A DNA stretch of 64,000 bases from PLanc-01 sp034678485 (GCA_034678485.1 JAXDBU010000124.1:1-64000); one strand, 5' to 3'; positions 16,482 to 26,218 are shown, counted from the first letter of the stretch. The notes: a model not told the origin generated them from the sequence alone. Numbers and translations: made by a program.

Positions 16482-16604
16482 CAGCATCCCGCTGTAAGAA
16501 GCACAAGGATGCAGTTCGTCGTTCGTGAAGTATGAGACGTTCCGGCCGGAGGGGGTTCACCGCAGAGCGAAGAGGGTTCCGAAGCATAGACCCGGTTCAC
16601 CCGG

Positions 16605-16633
16605 TTGCACTGGTCCTGTCAACTCGGTAGAAT
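16605..16633 (+). promoter_or_regulatory. Predicted promoter for the Gfo/Idh/MocA gene
   Basis: TTGCAC (16605-16610) and TAGAAT (16628-16633) with a 17-base spacer, 52 bases upstream of the GTG start. A similar TAGAAT -10 is seen before the DUF362 gene. Confidence 0.5.
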
Positions 16634-16684
16634 CAACGCAACTCGGAACCATTGTCCACACCGACCTCAGGAAAGGACCAACAC

Positions 16685-17929
16685 GTGGAAAACGAAAAGG
16701 ACACAGCAGCGAGAGACCAGGGCATGTCCCTCGGTCGAAGATCATTCCTCAGAGCGACGGCGGCCTCGGTGGCGTTTCCCTACCTGATCCCGGCGTCCGC
16801 GATGGGCAACGCCGGCGCCACCGCGCCAAGCAACCGGATCGTGATGGCCGGTATCGGCTTGGGCAACATGGGCAGCGGCGACCTGAGCTCCTTCCTCGGT
16901 CGCGACGACGTCCAGTACGTTGCCGTGTGCGACGTGAAGAGGGACGTTCGCAACGCCAGAATGAACCAGGTGAACCAGAAGTACAACAGCACGGACTGCA
17001 AAGCCTACAACGACTTCCGCGAAGTCCTGGTGCGCGGCGACATCGACGCGGTGCATTGCGCCACGCCGGACCACTGGCACGCAATCGTCGTGATCGAGGC
17101 CTGCCGCAATGGAAAGGACATCTACTGCCAGAAGCCCGAGACCAAGACGCTCCGCGAAGGCAAGTTGATGATCGACGCGGCCCGGCGGTACAGTCGGATC
17201 GTCTCCGGCGGCAGCCAGCGCGTGCTGGAGGATTACCGGGGCGCGGTCGACGCGTGCTGGAGTGGGAGCAAGGGGCAGGTCAAATCGATCAACGTCAACG
17301 TGGGCCCGTTCCCGACGGACTGCAACAAGGCCGGCGAGACGGTCCCCGACGGCTTCGACTGGGACATGTGGCTCGGTCCCGCCCCGTGGGCGCCGTACCA
17401 TCCGCACCGCTGCAGCGGCAGTTACAACATCGACGGCACCAGTTGGCGGTCGTTCAAGGACTACTCGGGCGGCGGCATGACCGACTGGGGCGCCCACCAT
17501 TTCGGCGGCGCCACGTTCGCGCTGGATGTCAGGGAGCTGGAGCCCGAGGAAGTGATCTTCCACAACGAGAACGGCAGGAAGTATGCGACATGCCGTTTCC
17601 CGAACGGCAAACTGCTCCACCACAACTGCCCGGGCCGGGGCAACATCGCCGTGGAAGGCACGAATGAACAAGGCCCTTCGAAGCCGGTTCCCAGCTACGC
17701 CGGTACCGGCGGCATCTATGGCGACTTCATCGACTGTGTCAAGACGCGAAAGAAGCCCTTCCGTGACATCGAATTCGCGGTCCACACGGCGAACGTCTGC
17801 CACTTGTTCCTCGCCGCCTACGAGCTGGAGCGGTCGCTCAAATGGGACACGGCCAAACAGCAGTTCGTCAACGACGACGAAGCCAATCGCCTTGTCGACG
17901 TGGCACGACGAGAACCCTGGGTGATTTGA
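16685..17929 (+). CDS. Tat-exported Gfo/Idh/MocA family oxidoreductase
   Basis: A 414-residue NAD(P)-dependent oxidoreductase-like protein sent out of the cytoplasm by the Tat route. GTG 16685 is chosen as the start because AGGAAAGGA lies seven bases upstream; ATG 16724 would leave a shorter leader. The leader has the twin-arginine motif (SLGRRSFLRATAAS) and a hydrophobic stretch. The Rossmann part follows (IVMAGIGLGNMGSGDL; VAVCDVKRD), then CATPDHWHA and YCQKPETKTLREGK, the family EKP-type motif with Q in place of E, and the C-terminal half with MTDWGAHHFG. Such Tat-exported members are abundant in planctomycetes and probably act on sugars; the substrate is unknown. The next gene follows after 32 bases and is probably cotranscribed. 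Confidence 0.85.
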   Translation: MENEKDTAARDQGMSLGRRSFLRATAASVAFPYLIPASAMGNAGATAPSNRIVMAGIGLGNMGSGDLSSFLGRDDVQYVAVCDVKRDVRNARMNQVNQKYNSTDCKAYNDFREVLVRGDIDAVHCATPDHWHAIVVIEACRNGKDIYCQKPETKTLREGKLMIDAARRYSRIVSGGSQRVLEDYRGAVDACWSGSKGQVKSINVNVGPFPTDCNKAGETVPDGFDWDMWLGPAPWAPYHPHRCSGSYNIDGTSWRSFKDYSGGGMTDWGAHHFGGATFALDVRELEPEEVIFHNENGRKYATCRFPNGKLLHHNCPGRGNIAVEGTNEQGPSKPVPSYAGTGGIYGDFIDCVKTRKKPFRDIEFAVHTANVCHLFLAAYELERSLKWDTAKQQFVNDDEANRLVDVARREPWVI

Positions 17930-17961
17930 TCGCGCGATAGGTGCGACAAGGAGATTTGATT

Positions 17962-18756
17962 ATGACGAGTGAACAGACTGTGAGAATGACGCTGGCGGCG
18001 GGCGCGACCACCCTGGCCGCGGCCCACGCGATGGCCCAGACGGATTCCGCCGCGGTAGACAAGGCATTCGAAACGCTGAAGACCTTTGATTGGGGCGAGG
18101 ATCGCAAGCTTCTCGATCCGATCGACCAGACGATCATCGCCACGCAAGGCAATGCCGCCGCACGCGCAGCACTGGAAAAGAGACTGGTGGACGCACTGGC
18201 CGGCGGCCTTTCGCGATCCGCACAGGACTACGTGTGCCGCAAGCTGAGGATCGTGGGCACGGCCCAGTCCGTCAACGCCCTCGCCGCACTCCTGCCGGCG
18301 GAGAACACGTCGCACATCGCACGGTACGCGTTGGAGCGGATTCCGAATGAAAAGGCGCTCGATGTGATGCGAGACGCCCTGCCCAGGGTCAGCGGCAAGC
18401 TCAAGGCGGGTATGCTGGGCTCGCTGGGCAAACGTCGCGACGCCAAGAGCATCGACACGATCTCGAAGTGCCTCGGCGACTCCGACATCCAAGTCGCCAG
18501 GGCTGCGGCCGAGTCGTTGGGTCTGATCGGCACGTCCGCTGCAGCCAAGGAACTGACTCAGTTTGCCAAGAAGGCGCCCGCCAATATGAACCTGCCGGTG
18601 GCCGATGCTTGCCTGATCTGCGCCGAGCAGTTGGTGACCGACGGGCAGAAGGCCCAGGCAATGGCGCTGTACAAAGAGCTCCAGGGCAACGACCAGCCTT
18701 CGCAGGTCAAGATTGCCGCCATGAAAGGCATGCTGGCCGCGACGACCAGGAAGTGA
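17962..18756 (+). CDS. Exported HEAT-repeat protein
   Basis: A 264-residue helical protein. ATG 17962 has AAGGAG eight bases upstream. The N-terminus (MTLAAGATTLAAAHAMAQ) looks like a signal peptide, so it is probably periplasmic like the preceding Tat substrate. The rest consists of two-helix repeats typical of HEAT/PBS-lyase-like proteins, e.g. AQSVNALAALLPAENTSHIA, RYALERIPNEKALDVMRDAL, AKSIDTISKCLGDSDIQVAR and AAAESLGLIGTSAAAKELTQ. Such repeats bind proteins; a scaffold or chaperone role for the upstream oxidoreductase is inference from the 32-base gap. The terminator at 18788-18824 closes the two-gene unit. Confidence 0.75.
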   Translation: MTSEQTVRMTLAAGATTLAAAHAMAQTDSAAVDKAFETLKTFDWGEDRKLLDPIDQTIIATQGNAAARAALEKRLVDALAGGLSRSAQDYVCRKLRIVGTAQSVNALAALLPAENTSHIARYALERIPNEKALDVMRDALPRVSGKLKAGMLGSLGKRRDAKSIDTISKCLGDSDIQVARAAAESLGLIGTSAAAKELTQFAKKAPANMNLPVADACLICAEQLVTDGQKAQAMALYKELQGNDQPSQVKIAAMKGMLAATTRK

Positions 18757-18787
18757 GATCATCCGGCAGACCAACAGAGGATTCAAG

Positions 18788-18824
18788 AAGAGCCTGCACC
18801 GCCGCAGAATCGGTGCGGGCTCTT
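18788..18824 (+). terminator. Rho-independent terminator after the HEAT-repeat gene
   Basis: Stem AAGAGCCTGCACCG / CGGTGCGGGCTCTT (14 bp with one G-T pair), nine-base loop, then TTTCC. It starts 31 bases after the stop. Confidence 0.75.
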
Positions 18825-18867
18825 TCCACATGGGCTGGCTTTGGAGAGACCTGGTGTGATTCTGACT

Positions 18868-18971
18868 CTGTCATCCTGAGGCGCAACCGAAGGATCCGGC
18901 TCGCTTCCCAGAGGTTTCTCCCGGTCGCAGGCCGGATCGTTCACTCCGCTGCGCTCCGCTCAAGATGACAG
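18868..18971. repeat. Dispersed GTCATCCTGAG-type palindromic repeat, copy 1
   Basis: The 104-base stretch has inverted ends: CTGTCATCCTGAG at the left and CTCAAGATGACAG at the right (12 of 13 bases complementary). Internal text such as GGTCGCAGGCCGGATCGTTCA and CTGCGCTCCGCT is close to the copy at 50016-50142. It lies between a terminator and a convergent gene. Confidence 0.6.
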
Positions 18972-19037
18972 GAGGCTGTGACACATGCATCCGTAGCACT
19001 GCGGAAAGCCACGCATCCGCATTTTGTCGCCTGCTTC

Positions 19038-21392
19038 TCAGCGGTCCTCGACCGATTTCCGCAACTCGCGGCAGGAGCTGAGGAACTCCGCGGCGGACAT
19101 CTCCCGCAGGAAGACGAAACCGCGGGTCGCACGGATCAGCGCGTTCGGATGGCTGTAGAACCACTCGCGTCCCAGGCACATTTTGATCTTCTGATACTGC
19201 TCCACCTGGATTCGCTGCGCCAGTTGCGAGAACGGCCCGTCGTATTCATAGCTCGGGAACGAGGCATGTTTCTGCGTGATGAAGGAGTCCATGAAGGCGT
19301 TGTGCATCACCGAGAACATCGCCAGGCTAACCGGCACAAAGAGGTTCGCTTCGGAGGGATCGAAACGGAACCAGACGTTGCGGTAGCCCCAGATCCTCAT
19401 GTCGTGCGTTGACGAGGTCTTCAGATGGACGCGGATCGCTTCCGCGAGGGCCTGCATGACCTTGTAGTGCGTGTCCGGCCCGCTGGCCTCCGGATCGAAC
19501 GCGACCGTGACCACGTCGGGATCGAGCCGGGCCAGCTCCGCGACGATGGGCGGGACATCCTGCGCCATGGTGGGTTCCTTGGTGAAGATGTCGCCTGTAT
19601 AGAAACTCAAACGGAGGTGCCGGATGTTCTGGCATTGCCAGCCGTAATAGCCCCAGACGCATTCCGCCTCCCACTCCCGGCTCATCCCCTTGAGACGCTG
19701 GATCCGCTCGGGGTCCTTCTTGCCGGGATAGGCTGACGCGAAGTACTCTTCCAGTTCCGCAACGCAGCGCTCGACGTCTTGCAGCGAGTTCACGTCGATC
19801 AGCTCGACGAGATTGCGCAGCATACGCCGCGCGCAGCCTTCCGCCTTGTCGTCCTCGTCGTGCGCGGCCACGCCATCGAGGTACTGCCACACGTCCCGGT
19901 TGCGGTCGATCGTATTGCCTCGCGAGAAGTAGTCCTGATCCCATAGGGTCTTGAACGTAGGCGTGCCCAGGAACCGACGCAGGCTGGCCATCTGCGTCCG
20001 CATGAACTGGTTCGTAACGGACGTGAAGCCGCTCGTGAGCGTCATGAAGTAGTGCTCGTTGCTCGCCTGGCGGAAATGGCGGACGATCTGTGCGAAGTAC
20101 CCAAGCATCACGTCGTCGTGGTGCGGTTCGGTGTGCAGGAAGCACCGGTCCCTGTAGACACGCAGACCGGCCTCGATTTTGCCGGCGAGCCGCTCGTGCA
20201 CCATCGCGGCCAGGCGAGCCAAGGGCTCGCGCCGTCGTTTGAGAATGACCGTGGCCGGTCGGTCGGACTGGCAGTCGGCTTCGGTCAGATCCAGCACGCG
20301 CTTGTGGCAGTGCACCGCCAGATCGACCAGAGTCTTCTCCACCTCCGCGTCACCGACGGCCGTCATGGTCTCGAGGACGCGGACCTGTCGCTCCATCAGA
20401 TGGGCGGCGGCGCCTCGCGTGATGTAGAATCGCCCGTTGGGCAGTTCCTGCAGACAACTCGCGGGCGTCTCGATGGTCTTGGCGGACTGGATGGCCTGGG
20501 CTGCCAGCGCAGCCTTCGCCTGACCTGCGGCCAGGATGATCGCGGTGCAGTCGCGATTGTACGTGATCGTGTCGAGCCCGATGGTAATCACCAGGCTCTG
20601 CCTGGCAATCTCGATCCCGCCGAGGTCCGTCGCAGCCGCCGCCTGCGTCTCGTAGTTCGTCGGGCACAGACGGGTTGTCGAGTAGTGGTCCGAGCCGCGG
20701 ATATTGAATCCGATGTGACCGTCGGGCCCGATGCCGCCGAGGAAGAAGCCGATGCCGCCCAGGTCGCGAATCCGCTGCTCGTACTCCATGCACCACTGGT
20801 CGATGTGTGCCAGGAGTGTCTTCTGTCGAGATTCGAGCTGGCTGGTCGCCTGGCGATATCGCAACGTCAGGTCCACGCGATTGCCCGGCCAGACACAAGC
20901 GAGCGTCTCGTCCGGCCGCAGTCCGATCGTGACGGGGTCGATCAACAACGCCTTGGTTGGGTCCAGGCCGAAGCCCTCGATGTAGAAATGCTTGACGTAG
21001 TGCGTGAAGCTATTCTGCTGTGCGGAATCGATGGGGTAGAACTCGTCGATCTGGACGAAGTGCAGGCCCTTCATGTCGGGCGTGCTCGTCGGATCGACCC
21101 CCGCATCGCGGAGGGCCTGCTGAATCTCCGGCGTATCCCATTCCTTGAGCAGCCGCTGGACCCAGAGGATGAAGTGTTCCGGCGTCTTGCCGGTCGGCAG
21201 GGAGATCACGCCTTGGGGGTTCTGCTGCACCCATTCCATGAACCGCATCGCCGCGAGTTTGCCCAGCGATGGGAAGTTCTCCACGACAATCGTAGGGATC
21301 TTCTCTGTCGGCGGATAGAGAGCATCGAACGAGGAAGCGCGAACGGCGACCTCCTCCACAGGGGTCAAACAAATCTGCATATCTTCGTCCAT
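19038..21392 (-). CDS. Glucosamine-6-phosphate deaminase-like (NagB) and PIG-L deacetylase-like fusion protein
   Basis: A 784-residue two-domain protein. The N-terminal ~300 residues match NagB/6-phosphogluconolactonase folds: SLPTGKTPEHF, VQIDEFYPID, GGIGPDGHIGFNIRGSDH and STTRLCPTN correspond to the substrate loop and active-site segments of glucosamine-6-phosphate isomerase/deaminase. The middle (about 440-600) resembles PIG-L/LmbE zinc deacetylases: FLHTEPHHDDVMLGY has the zinc-binding motif, with H where most members have P. Such fusions are known in Bacteroidetes-type amino-sugar genes. A likely role is deacetylation and deamination of amino-sugar phosphates, which fits anmK and murQ further along; the exact substrate is unknown. 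The start is ambiguous: ATG 21392 (MDEDMQICL) or ATG 21380, both with weak ribosome sites. Confidence 0.75.
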   Translation of the reverse strand: MDEDMQICLTPVEEVAVRASSFDALYPPTEKIPTIVVENFPSLGKLAAMRFMEWVQQNPQGVISLPTGKTPEHFILWVQRLLKEWDTPEIQQALRDAGVDPTSTPDMKGLHFVQIDEFYPIDSAQQNSFTHYVKHFYIEGFGLDPTKALLIDPVTIGLRPDETLACVWPGNRVDLTLRYRQATSQLESRQKTLLAHIDQWCMEYEQRIRDLGGIGFFLGGIGPDGHIGFNIRGSDHYSTTRLCPTNYETQAAAATDLGGIEIARQSLVITIGLDTITYNRDCTAIILAAGQAKAALAAQAIQSAKTIETPASCLQELPNGRFYITRGAAAHLMERQVRVLETMTAVGDAEVEKTLVDLAVHCHKRVLDLTEADCQSDRPATVILKRRREPLARLAAMVHERLAGKIEAGLRVYRDRCFLHTEPHHDDVMLGYFAQIVRHFRQASNEHYFMTLTSGFTSVTNQFMRTQMASLRRFLGTPTFKTLWDQDYFSRGNTIDRNRDVWQYLDGVAAHDEDDKAEGCARRMLRNLVELIDVNSLQDVERCVAELEEYFASAYPGKKDPERIQRLKGMSREWEAECVWGYYGWQCQNIRHLRLSFYTGDIFTKEPTMAQDVPPIVAELARLDPDVVTVAFDPEASGPDTHYKVMQALAEAIRVHLKTSSTHDMRIWGYRNVWFRFDPSEANLFVPVSLAMFSVMHNAFMDSFITQKHASFPSYEYDGPFSQLAQRIQVEQYQKIKMCLGREWFYSHPNALIRATRGFVFLREMSAAEFLSSCRELRKSVEDR

Positions 21393-21597
21393 TCGTATGA
21401 GTAAGCACAGGACCTGTGCCGGGTCCACGGAAACAGTCCAGTAGTTTACCACCTCCCGCCCGCTCCCGCAAGTCTCCATCTCGCCCAGAGGAGACGGCCG
21501 TTTGTGCGGCCCGGTCACCGGGAGCCGGGTCGCGCAGGGCTGCCCCGCCAGTTCCAGACCCCGTCCCGCCCTTCTGCGTCGGCTCTGGGTGGTGCAT

Positions 21598-24192
21598 CTA
21601 TCCGCGGACTGCTTCCTCAACTTCGGGGGGCGCCTTCCGCCTGCGGAAGACTTTGAGGAACTCGAACCACAGAACGCTCGCTCCGCCGGCCAGCAGACAG
21701 ATCACCAGGTCAAGGCCGTGCATCGGCGCGAAATGGAACAGATCGCGGAGGAACGGCGTGTAGAGCACCAGAATGAGAAACGCTGTGGCGCCGACGACGA
21801 CCCACCACAGGGCGGCGTTTGGCTCTCGCAACGTCTCCAGGATCGTGCGCCACCACGAGCGGTTGGTCAGAATTAGGGCCATGTTGGCGACCACCAAGGC
21901 AGCGAACGTCAGTCCCCTCGCGTTGTTCTCGGCGTGACCGAGCAGTCGCGCCACCAGGAACACCGCCAAGACAATCGCCAGCACGCTCGCGCCCTGCAGT
22001 AGGCTGAGCAGGACAGGTTTCAGAGCGAACAGGCGTTCTTTCGGGTCCCGCGGCCGGCGCGTCATCGCATTGGGTTCGGCGCCCTCGGCCTCGAAGATCA
22101 ACGTACACGAGGGATCGATGATCAGCTCCAGAAACACGATGTGGACCGGCAGCAGAATCAACGGCCAATCCGAGAAGAACACAGGGATCAGCGACAGACC
22201 CGCGATGGGGACATGAATGGCGAAGATGTACGAGACCGCCTTCTTGATGTTGTCGAAGATCCGCCGGCCCAGACGCACCGCCTGGACAATGGACGAGAAA
22301 TCATCGTCCAGCAACACCAGCCCGGCGGCCTCGCGCGCGACGTCCGTGCCGCGGCCGCCCATGGCGATGCCGATGTGCGCGGCCTTCAAGGCCGGAGCGT
22401 CGTTGACCCCGTCGCCGGTCATGGCCACGACCTCGCCCGCGGCTTTCAACGCGTTGACAATCCGCAGCTTCTGTTCCGGGACGACACGGGCGATAATGCT
22501 GGCTGTCGCGAGATGCTTCCGGAGTTGCTCGTCATCCATCTGGTCGAGTTCGGGACCGGTGACGATCTCGGCATCGGACCGCAGGCCGATCTGTCGCCCG
22601 ATACTCTGTGCCGTGGCGGGGTAGTCGCCCGTAATCATAACGACCCTGATGCCGGCTGAGTAACACTCCTGGATGGCCCCGGGCACGGCAGGCCGGATCG
22701 GGTCCGCCAGTCCGACCAAGCCGAGGAACTCGAACTCAAAGTCGTGTTGCTCTTTGGGCAGATCGCCTTGCGCCACCGGACGACCCTGCGCCACTCCGAG
22801 AACTCGCAAGCCCTCCGCCGCCATCGTTGTCGCCCGTTCGAGGAGTTTCTGACGCCGCTGCATGTCCAGATGGCACAGGTCGACGACGGCCTCCGGCGCG
22901 CCTTTCGAAGCGATCATGAGCTTGCGCCCGTCGGGCGACCGCCAGACGTGCGACAGGGCCAGCAGTTCCGGTGACAGCGGATACTCACGGACCAGATTCC
23001 AGTTCTCGTGCAGATGCTCGGTACGGGCCAGGTGTTGGGTCCCGAGCTCGCGCAGCGCCTTCTCCATCGGGTCGAACGGGTCCTTCTTGCTGGCGAGAAT
23101 GCCGAATTCCACCAGCCGGTGGAAATCCTCCGGCAACGACGGGGCCCGCGGATCATTGGCATCGAAGGTCCTTCCGTTGGCGAAGAGCTTGCTGATCGAC
23201 ATACGGTTCTGCGTCAGCGTGCCGGTCTTATCGACGCAGAGTACGGTGGCCGCACCGAGGGTCTCGATGGCGGGGATCCGCCGGGTGAGCACCCGCTCCT
23301 GCGAGATCCGCCAGGCGCCCAGGGCGAGAAAGATCGTCAGAACGACCGGGAACTCCTCGGGCAACGTGGCCATCGCGGTTGCGATACCCGCGAGGAAGCC
23401 CTGTTTCCAACTGAGTGACGTATTGCCTCGCGTCAGCCCATAGAGGACCACGACCACGACACAGAGGGACAACCCGACGCAGGCCATGATGCGGACCAGC
23501 CGGCCCGTTTCCTTTTGAAGCAATGTTCGCTCCGCTTCCACGGTCTGCAGGGCCTTGCCGATCTTGCCGAGCTCGGTCCTCAGGCCGGTGGCCATTACCT
23601 CGGCGACGCCCTGGCCCTGGGTGATCAGGGTGCCGGAGAAGACGGCCGGCAGGTCGTCGCCGCCGGGCTTGGCCAACGTCTGCTGGTCTGGAGAAGCCTG
23701 CTTGCGTACAGGAACCGATTCGCCCGTCAGGAGGGACTCGTCCGCCGACAGGTTGACACACTGCCGCAAGATCGCATCCGCGGGCACGCGATCCCCCTCG
23801 ACCAGGATGACGATATCTCCGCGCACCACGTGCCGCCCCGCGATCCGCTGCTGCTGGCCATCACGGATGACCAGGGCACGCGGGCTCGACAGGTCCCGCA
23901 GGGCATCCAGGGCGCGCTCGGTCCGTCTCTCCTGGACGATGGTGATGCCCATGATGACAAAGACGAATCCCAGGAGCATGAGCGCCTCCTTGGGTTCACC
24001 CAGGAACAGGTAGATCACGCCGCAGGCGACCAGCAGCAGGAACATCGGCTCGCGGATCACCTCGGCCGCGATGGTCAGGCTGTTGCGCCGCCGGCTGGAC
24101 GGCAGCTCGTTGTAGCCCTCTTCGGAGAGACGCTGGGCCGCCTGGCTCTGCGTCAATCCGGCTATCGCGCTGATGTCAAATGAGTTCAGCAT
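21598..24192 (-). CDS. P-type cation-transporting ATPase (P2-like)
   Basis: An 864-residue integral membrane pump that uses ATP to move cations, probably Ca2+ or a related ion. ATG 24192 (MLNSFDISAIAGLTQSQAAQ) starts the cation-ATPase N-terminal domain. Visible hallmarks: actuator TGESVPV, the TM4 motif LPEEFPVVLTIFLALG, phosphorylation site DKTGTLTQ, ITGDYPATA, hinge MTGDGVNDAPALKAAHIGIA, and about ten transmembrane helices with a C-terminal bundle. The TM4 sequence PEEFP differs from the PEGLP of classical SERCA-like pumps, so ion specificity is uncertain. It stands alone, 205 bases behind the NagB-like gene's start on the same strand. Confidence 0.9.
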   Translation of the reverse strand: MLNSFDISAIAGLTQSQAAQRLSEEGYNELPSSRRRNSLTIAAEVIREPMFLLLVACGVIYLFLGEPKEALMLLGFVFVIMGITIVQERRTERALDALRDLSSPRALVIRDGQQQRIAGRHVVRGDIVILVEGDRVPADAILRQCVNLSADESLLTGESVPVRKQASPDQQTLAKPGGDDLPAVFSGTLITQGQGVAEVMATGLRTELGKIGKALQTVEAERTLLQKETGRLVRIMACVGLSLCVVVVVLYGLTRGNTSLSWKQGFLAGIATAMATLPEEFPVVLTIFLALGAWRISQERVLTRRIPAIETLGAATVLCVDKTGTLTQNRMSISKLFANGRTFDANDPRAPSLPEDFHRLVEFGILASKKDPFDPMEKALRELGTQHLARTEHLHENWNLVREYPLSPELLALSHVWRSPDGRKLMIASKGAPEAVVDLCHLDMQRRQKLLERATTMAAEGLRVLGVAQGRPVAQGDLPKEQHDFEFEFLGLVGLADPIRPAVPGAIQECYSAGIRVVMITGDYPATAQSIGRQIGLRSDAEIVTGPELDQMDDEQLRKHLATASIIARVVPEQKLRIVNALKAAGEVVAMTGDGVNDAPALKAAHIGIAMGGRGTDVAREAAGLVLLDDDFSSIVQAVRLGRRIFDNIKKAVSYIFAIHVPIAGLSLIPVFFSDWPLILLPVHIVFLELIIDPSCTLIFEAEGAEPNAMTRRPRDPKERLFALKPVLLSLLQGASVLAIVLAVFLVARLLGHAENNARGLTFAALVVANMALILTNRSWWRTILETLREPNAALWWVVVGATAFLILVLYTPFLRDLFHFAPMHGLDLVICLLAGGASVLWFEFLKVFRRRKAPPEVEEAVRG

Positions 24193-24395
24193 TCGTATGC
24201 CCCATCCCGGCAGCGTCGTAACACGTCGCGCCGCCTGCCAGAGTGGCCACAATCAGGATCGCCTCGGCGGAAGAAAGACCGAATCGCCGTGAGCACACAT
24301 ATTGCAGAGAGCAAGCCGTCATGTCAAACATTGTTCCACTACAGCAGGGTCGACCGCTTCTTCGTGACCTTCGCGGCGTACGCGTTAGCCGAGTG

Positions 24396-24424
24396 TTGAA
24401 ATCCTGTGCCGGCCAGGGTATAGT
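24396..24424 (+). promoter_or_regulatory. Predicted promoter of the SDR-HAD-protease-LarA operon
   Basis: TTGAAA (24396-24401) and TATAGT (24419-24424) with a 17-base spacer, 35 bases before ATG 24460. This is one of the better promoter matches in the window. Confidence 0.6.
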
Positions 24425-24459
24425 CTGACACGATGGTGGTTTGAATCGAAAGGCTTGCG

Positions 24460-25278
24460 ATGGGCAATCAGTTCAGCGTGAAAGACAAAGTGGTCGTCGT
24501 CACCGGCGGCGGCGGAATCCTGTGCGGCACGATGGCCAAGGCGCTCGGCGCCGAGGGCGCCAAGGTCGCGATTCTCGATCTGTCGGAGGCCGCAGCGACG
24601 AAGGTCGCCGACGAGATCAAGGCCAGAGGGGGCGCCGCGATCCCGGTCGCATGCAACGTCCTCGACAAGCCCAGCATCGAGAAGGCCCGGGACAAGGTCC
24701 TCGCGGCGTTCGGGCGGGTCGATGTCCTCGTCAACGGCGCCGGCGGCAACAAGAAAGAGGCGACCACGTCGCCGCAGTTGTCGTTCTTCGATCTGCCGGC
24801 GGAGGCGATCCGATTCGTCTTCGACCTGAACTTCCTCGGCACCCTGCTGCCGACGCAGGTCTTCGGCAAGCTGATGGCCGAGCAGAAGGCGGGCATCATC
24901 CTGAACACATCGAGCATGAACGCGCTGCGTCCGCTGACGAAGATCCCGGCGTACTCGGCTGCGAAGGCCGCCATCGGCAACTTCACGCAATGGCTCGCGG
25001 TCCACATGTGCCAGAACTACGCGAAGGACATCCGCGTCAACGCGATCGCGCCGGGCTTCTTCCTCACCGAGCAGAACCGATTCCTGCTCACCGACGAGGA
25101 GACGGGGGCGCTGACCCCTCGCGGCGAGACCGTGGTCGGCCACACACCGATGGGCCGGTTCGGGTCGCCCGACGAGCTGCTCGGCGCCATGTTCTGGCTG
25201 CTCAGCGACGCGTCGAAGTTCGTCACCGGCGTGACCATCCCGGTCGACGGCGGCTTCTCCGCCTTCAGCGGCGTGTGA
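24460..25278 (+). CDS. SDR-family dehydrogenase, probably D-mannonate oxidoreductase-like
   Basis: A 272-residue short-chain dehydrogenase. ATG 24460 has AAAGG six bases upstream. The nucleotide-binding motif is VVVTGGGGILCGTMAKALG, followed by NGAGG, the catalytic serine region LNTSSMNALRP, and YSAAKAA, giving the Ser-Tyr-Lys triad; the C-terminal PVDGGFSAFSGV is typical. The long insert between NGAGGNKKE and FDLNFLGTLLPTQ resembles SDR enzymes that interconvert fructuronate and D-mannonate. That assignment is from family resemblance and is uncertain. It is the first gene of an operon with a HAD phosphatase, a lipoprotein protease and a LarA homologue. Confidence 0.8.
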   Translation: MGNQFSVKDKVVVVTGGGGILCGTMAKALGAEGAKVAILDLSEAAATKVADEIKARGGAAIPVACNVLDKPSIEKARDKVLAAFGRVDVLVNGAGGNKKEATTSPQLSFFDLPAEAIRFVFDLNFLGTLLPTQVFGKLMAEQKAGIILNTSSMNALRPLTKIPAYSAAKAAIGNFTQWLAVHMCQNYAKDIRVNAIAPGFFLTEQNRFLLTDEETGALTPRGETVVGHTPMGRFGSPDELLGAMFWLLSDASKFVTGVTIPVDGGFSAFSGV

Positions 25279-25302
25279 CATGCAGCGCCACAAGGGCATC
25301 CC

Positions 25303-26210
25303 GTGACGGTGATGGACACGACACAGCCTTTGACGGATTTCAGACTCCGGCACGAGTTTTTCGTCGGCATCGATTCGGACGGCTCCGTGTTCGACACGAT
25401 GGCGATCAAGCATCGCGAGTGTCTGTGCCCGCAGATGATCGAGTGCTTCGGTCTCCAGCCGGTTGCGCAGGCAGCTTGCGAGTGCATGGACTTCGCGGGT
25501 CTGCTCAGCAGGACTCGGGGCGCCAATCGGCACAAGAGCCTCAGGCGGATTCTCGGCGAACTGCTGCCCACCCATCCGGCAGTCCGGAAGAGCGGCTTCG
25601 AGGTTCCCCAGTTGCCCCACTATTTCGCCTGGGTGGACGACTCCGCGAGCGTCCTGAGCAGCGAGCGGCTCAAACGGGCCATCGCTACGGCAACAGGCTC
25701 GACAAAGAAGGAACTGGCACTGGCGCACGCATGGAACGACAGGGTCAACCAGGCAATTGAGCGGATCGTCAGGGGAATACCGCCCTTTCCACTCGTGCGG
25801 GAGTGTCTCCGGAAGATGCATGGCAAAGCCGGTGTGATGGTCGTCTCGACCACGCCATGCGACACCCTGATGCGTGAATGGAGTGCCCAGGATCTCGCCA
25901 AATACCTGGCCCTGATCGCCGGCCAGGAGAAGGGCACAAAGGCCCGGCACCTTGAATACGCGGCGCAGAACCGGTACAATGAACACCACGTTTTGATGAT
26001 CGGCGATGCATCAGGCGACCTGAACGCCGCCAGGGAAAGCAATGCTCTGTCTACCCGGTCCATCCGGGCGACGAAGAGGCTTCGTGGAAACGGTTCCACG
26101 ACGACGCAATGGACAGGTTCTTCACCGGCGCCTATGCGGGCCAGTACGAGAGGATGCTGATCGACGAGTTCGATTCGCGTCTGCAGGAGAAACCGCCGTG
26201 GCAAGAATAG
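25303..26210 (+). pseudogene. HAD-family phosphatase gene with a frameshift near its 3' end
   Basis: The first ~245 residues form a haloacid-dehalogenase-type hydrolase: motif I GIDSDGSVFDT (D24 and D26), motif II VVSTTP, a Lys in QEKGTKARH, and motif IV MIGDASGDLNAA. After about base 26045 this frame turns into Ser/Thr/Arg-rich text, while another frame continues sensibly: YPVHPGDEEASWKRFHDDAM, then DRFFTGAYAGQYERMLIDEF, and stops at 26208-26210, eight bases before the next gene's ATG. That continuation looks like the genuine HAD C-terminus, so one frameshift lies near 26040-26050, either a mutation or an assembly error. The catalytic motifs precede it. The start is GTG 25303 or ATG 25312; ribosome site weak. 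Confidence 0.65.
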
Positions 26211-26218
26211 GGATCACC

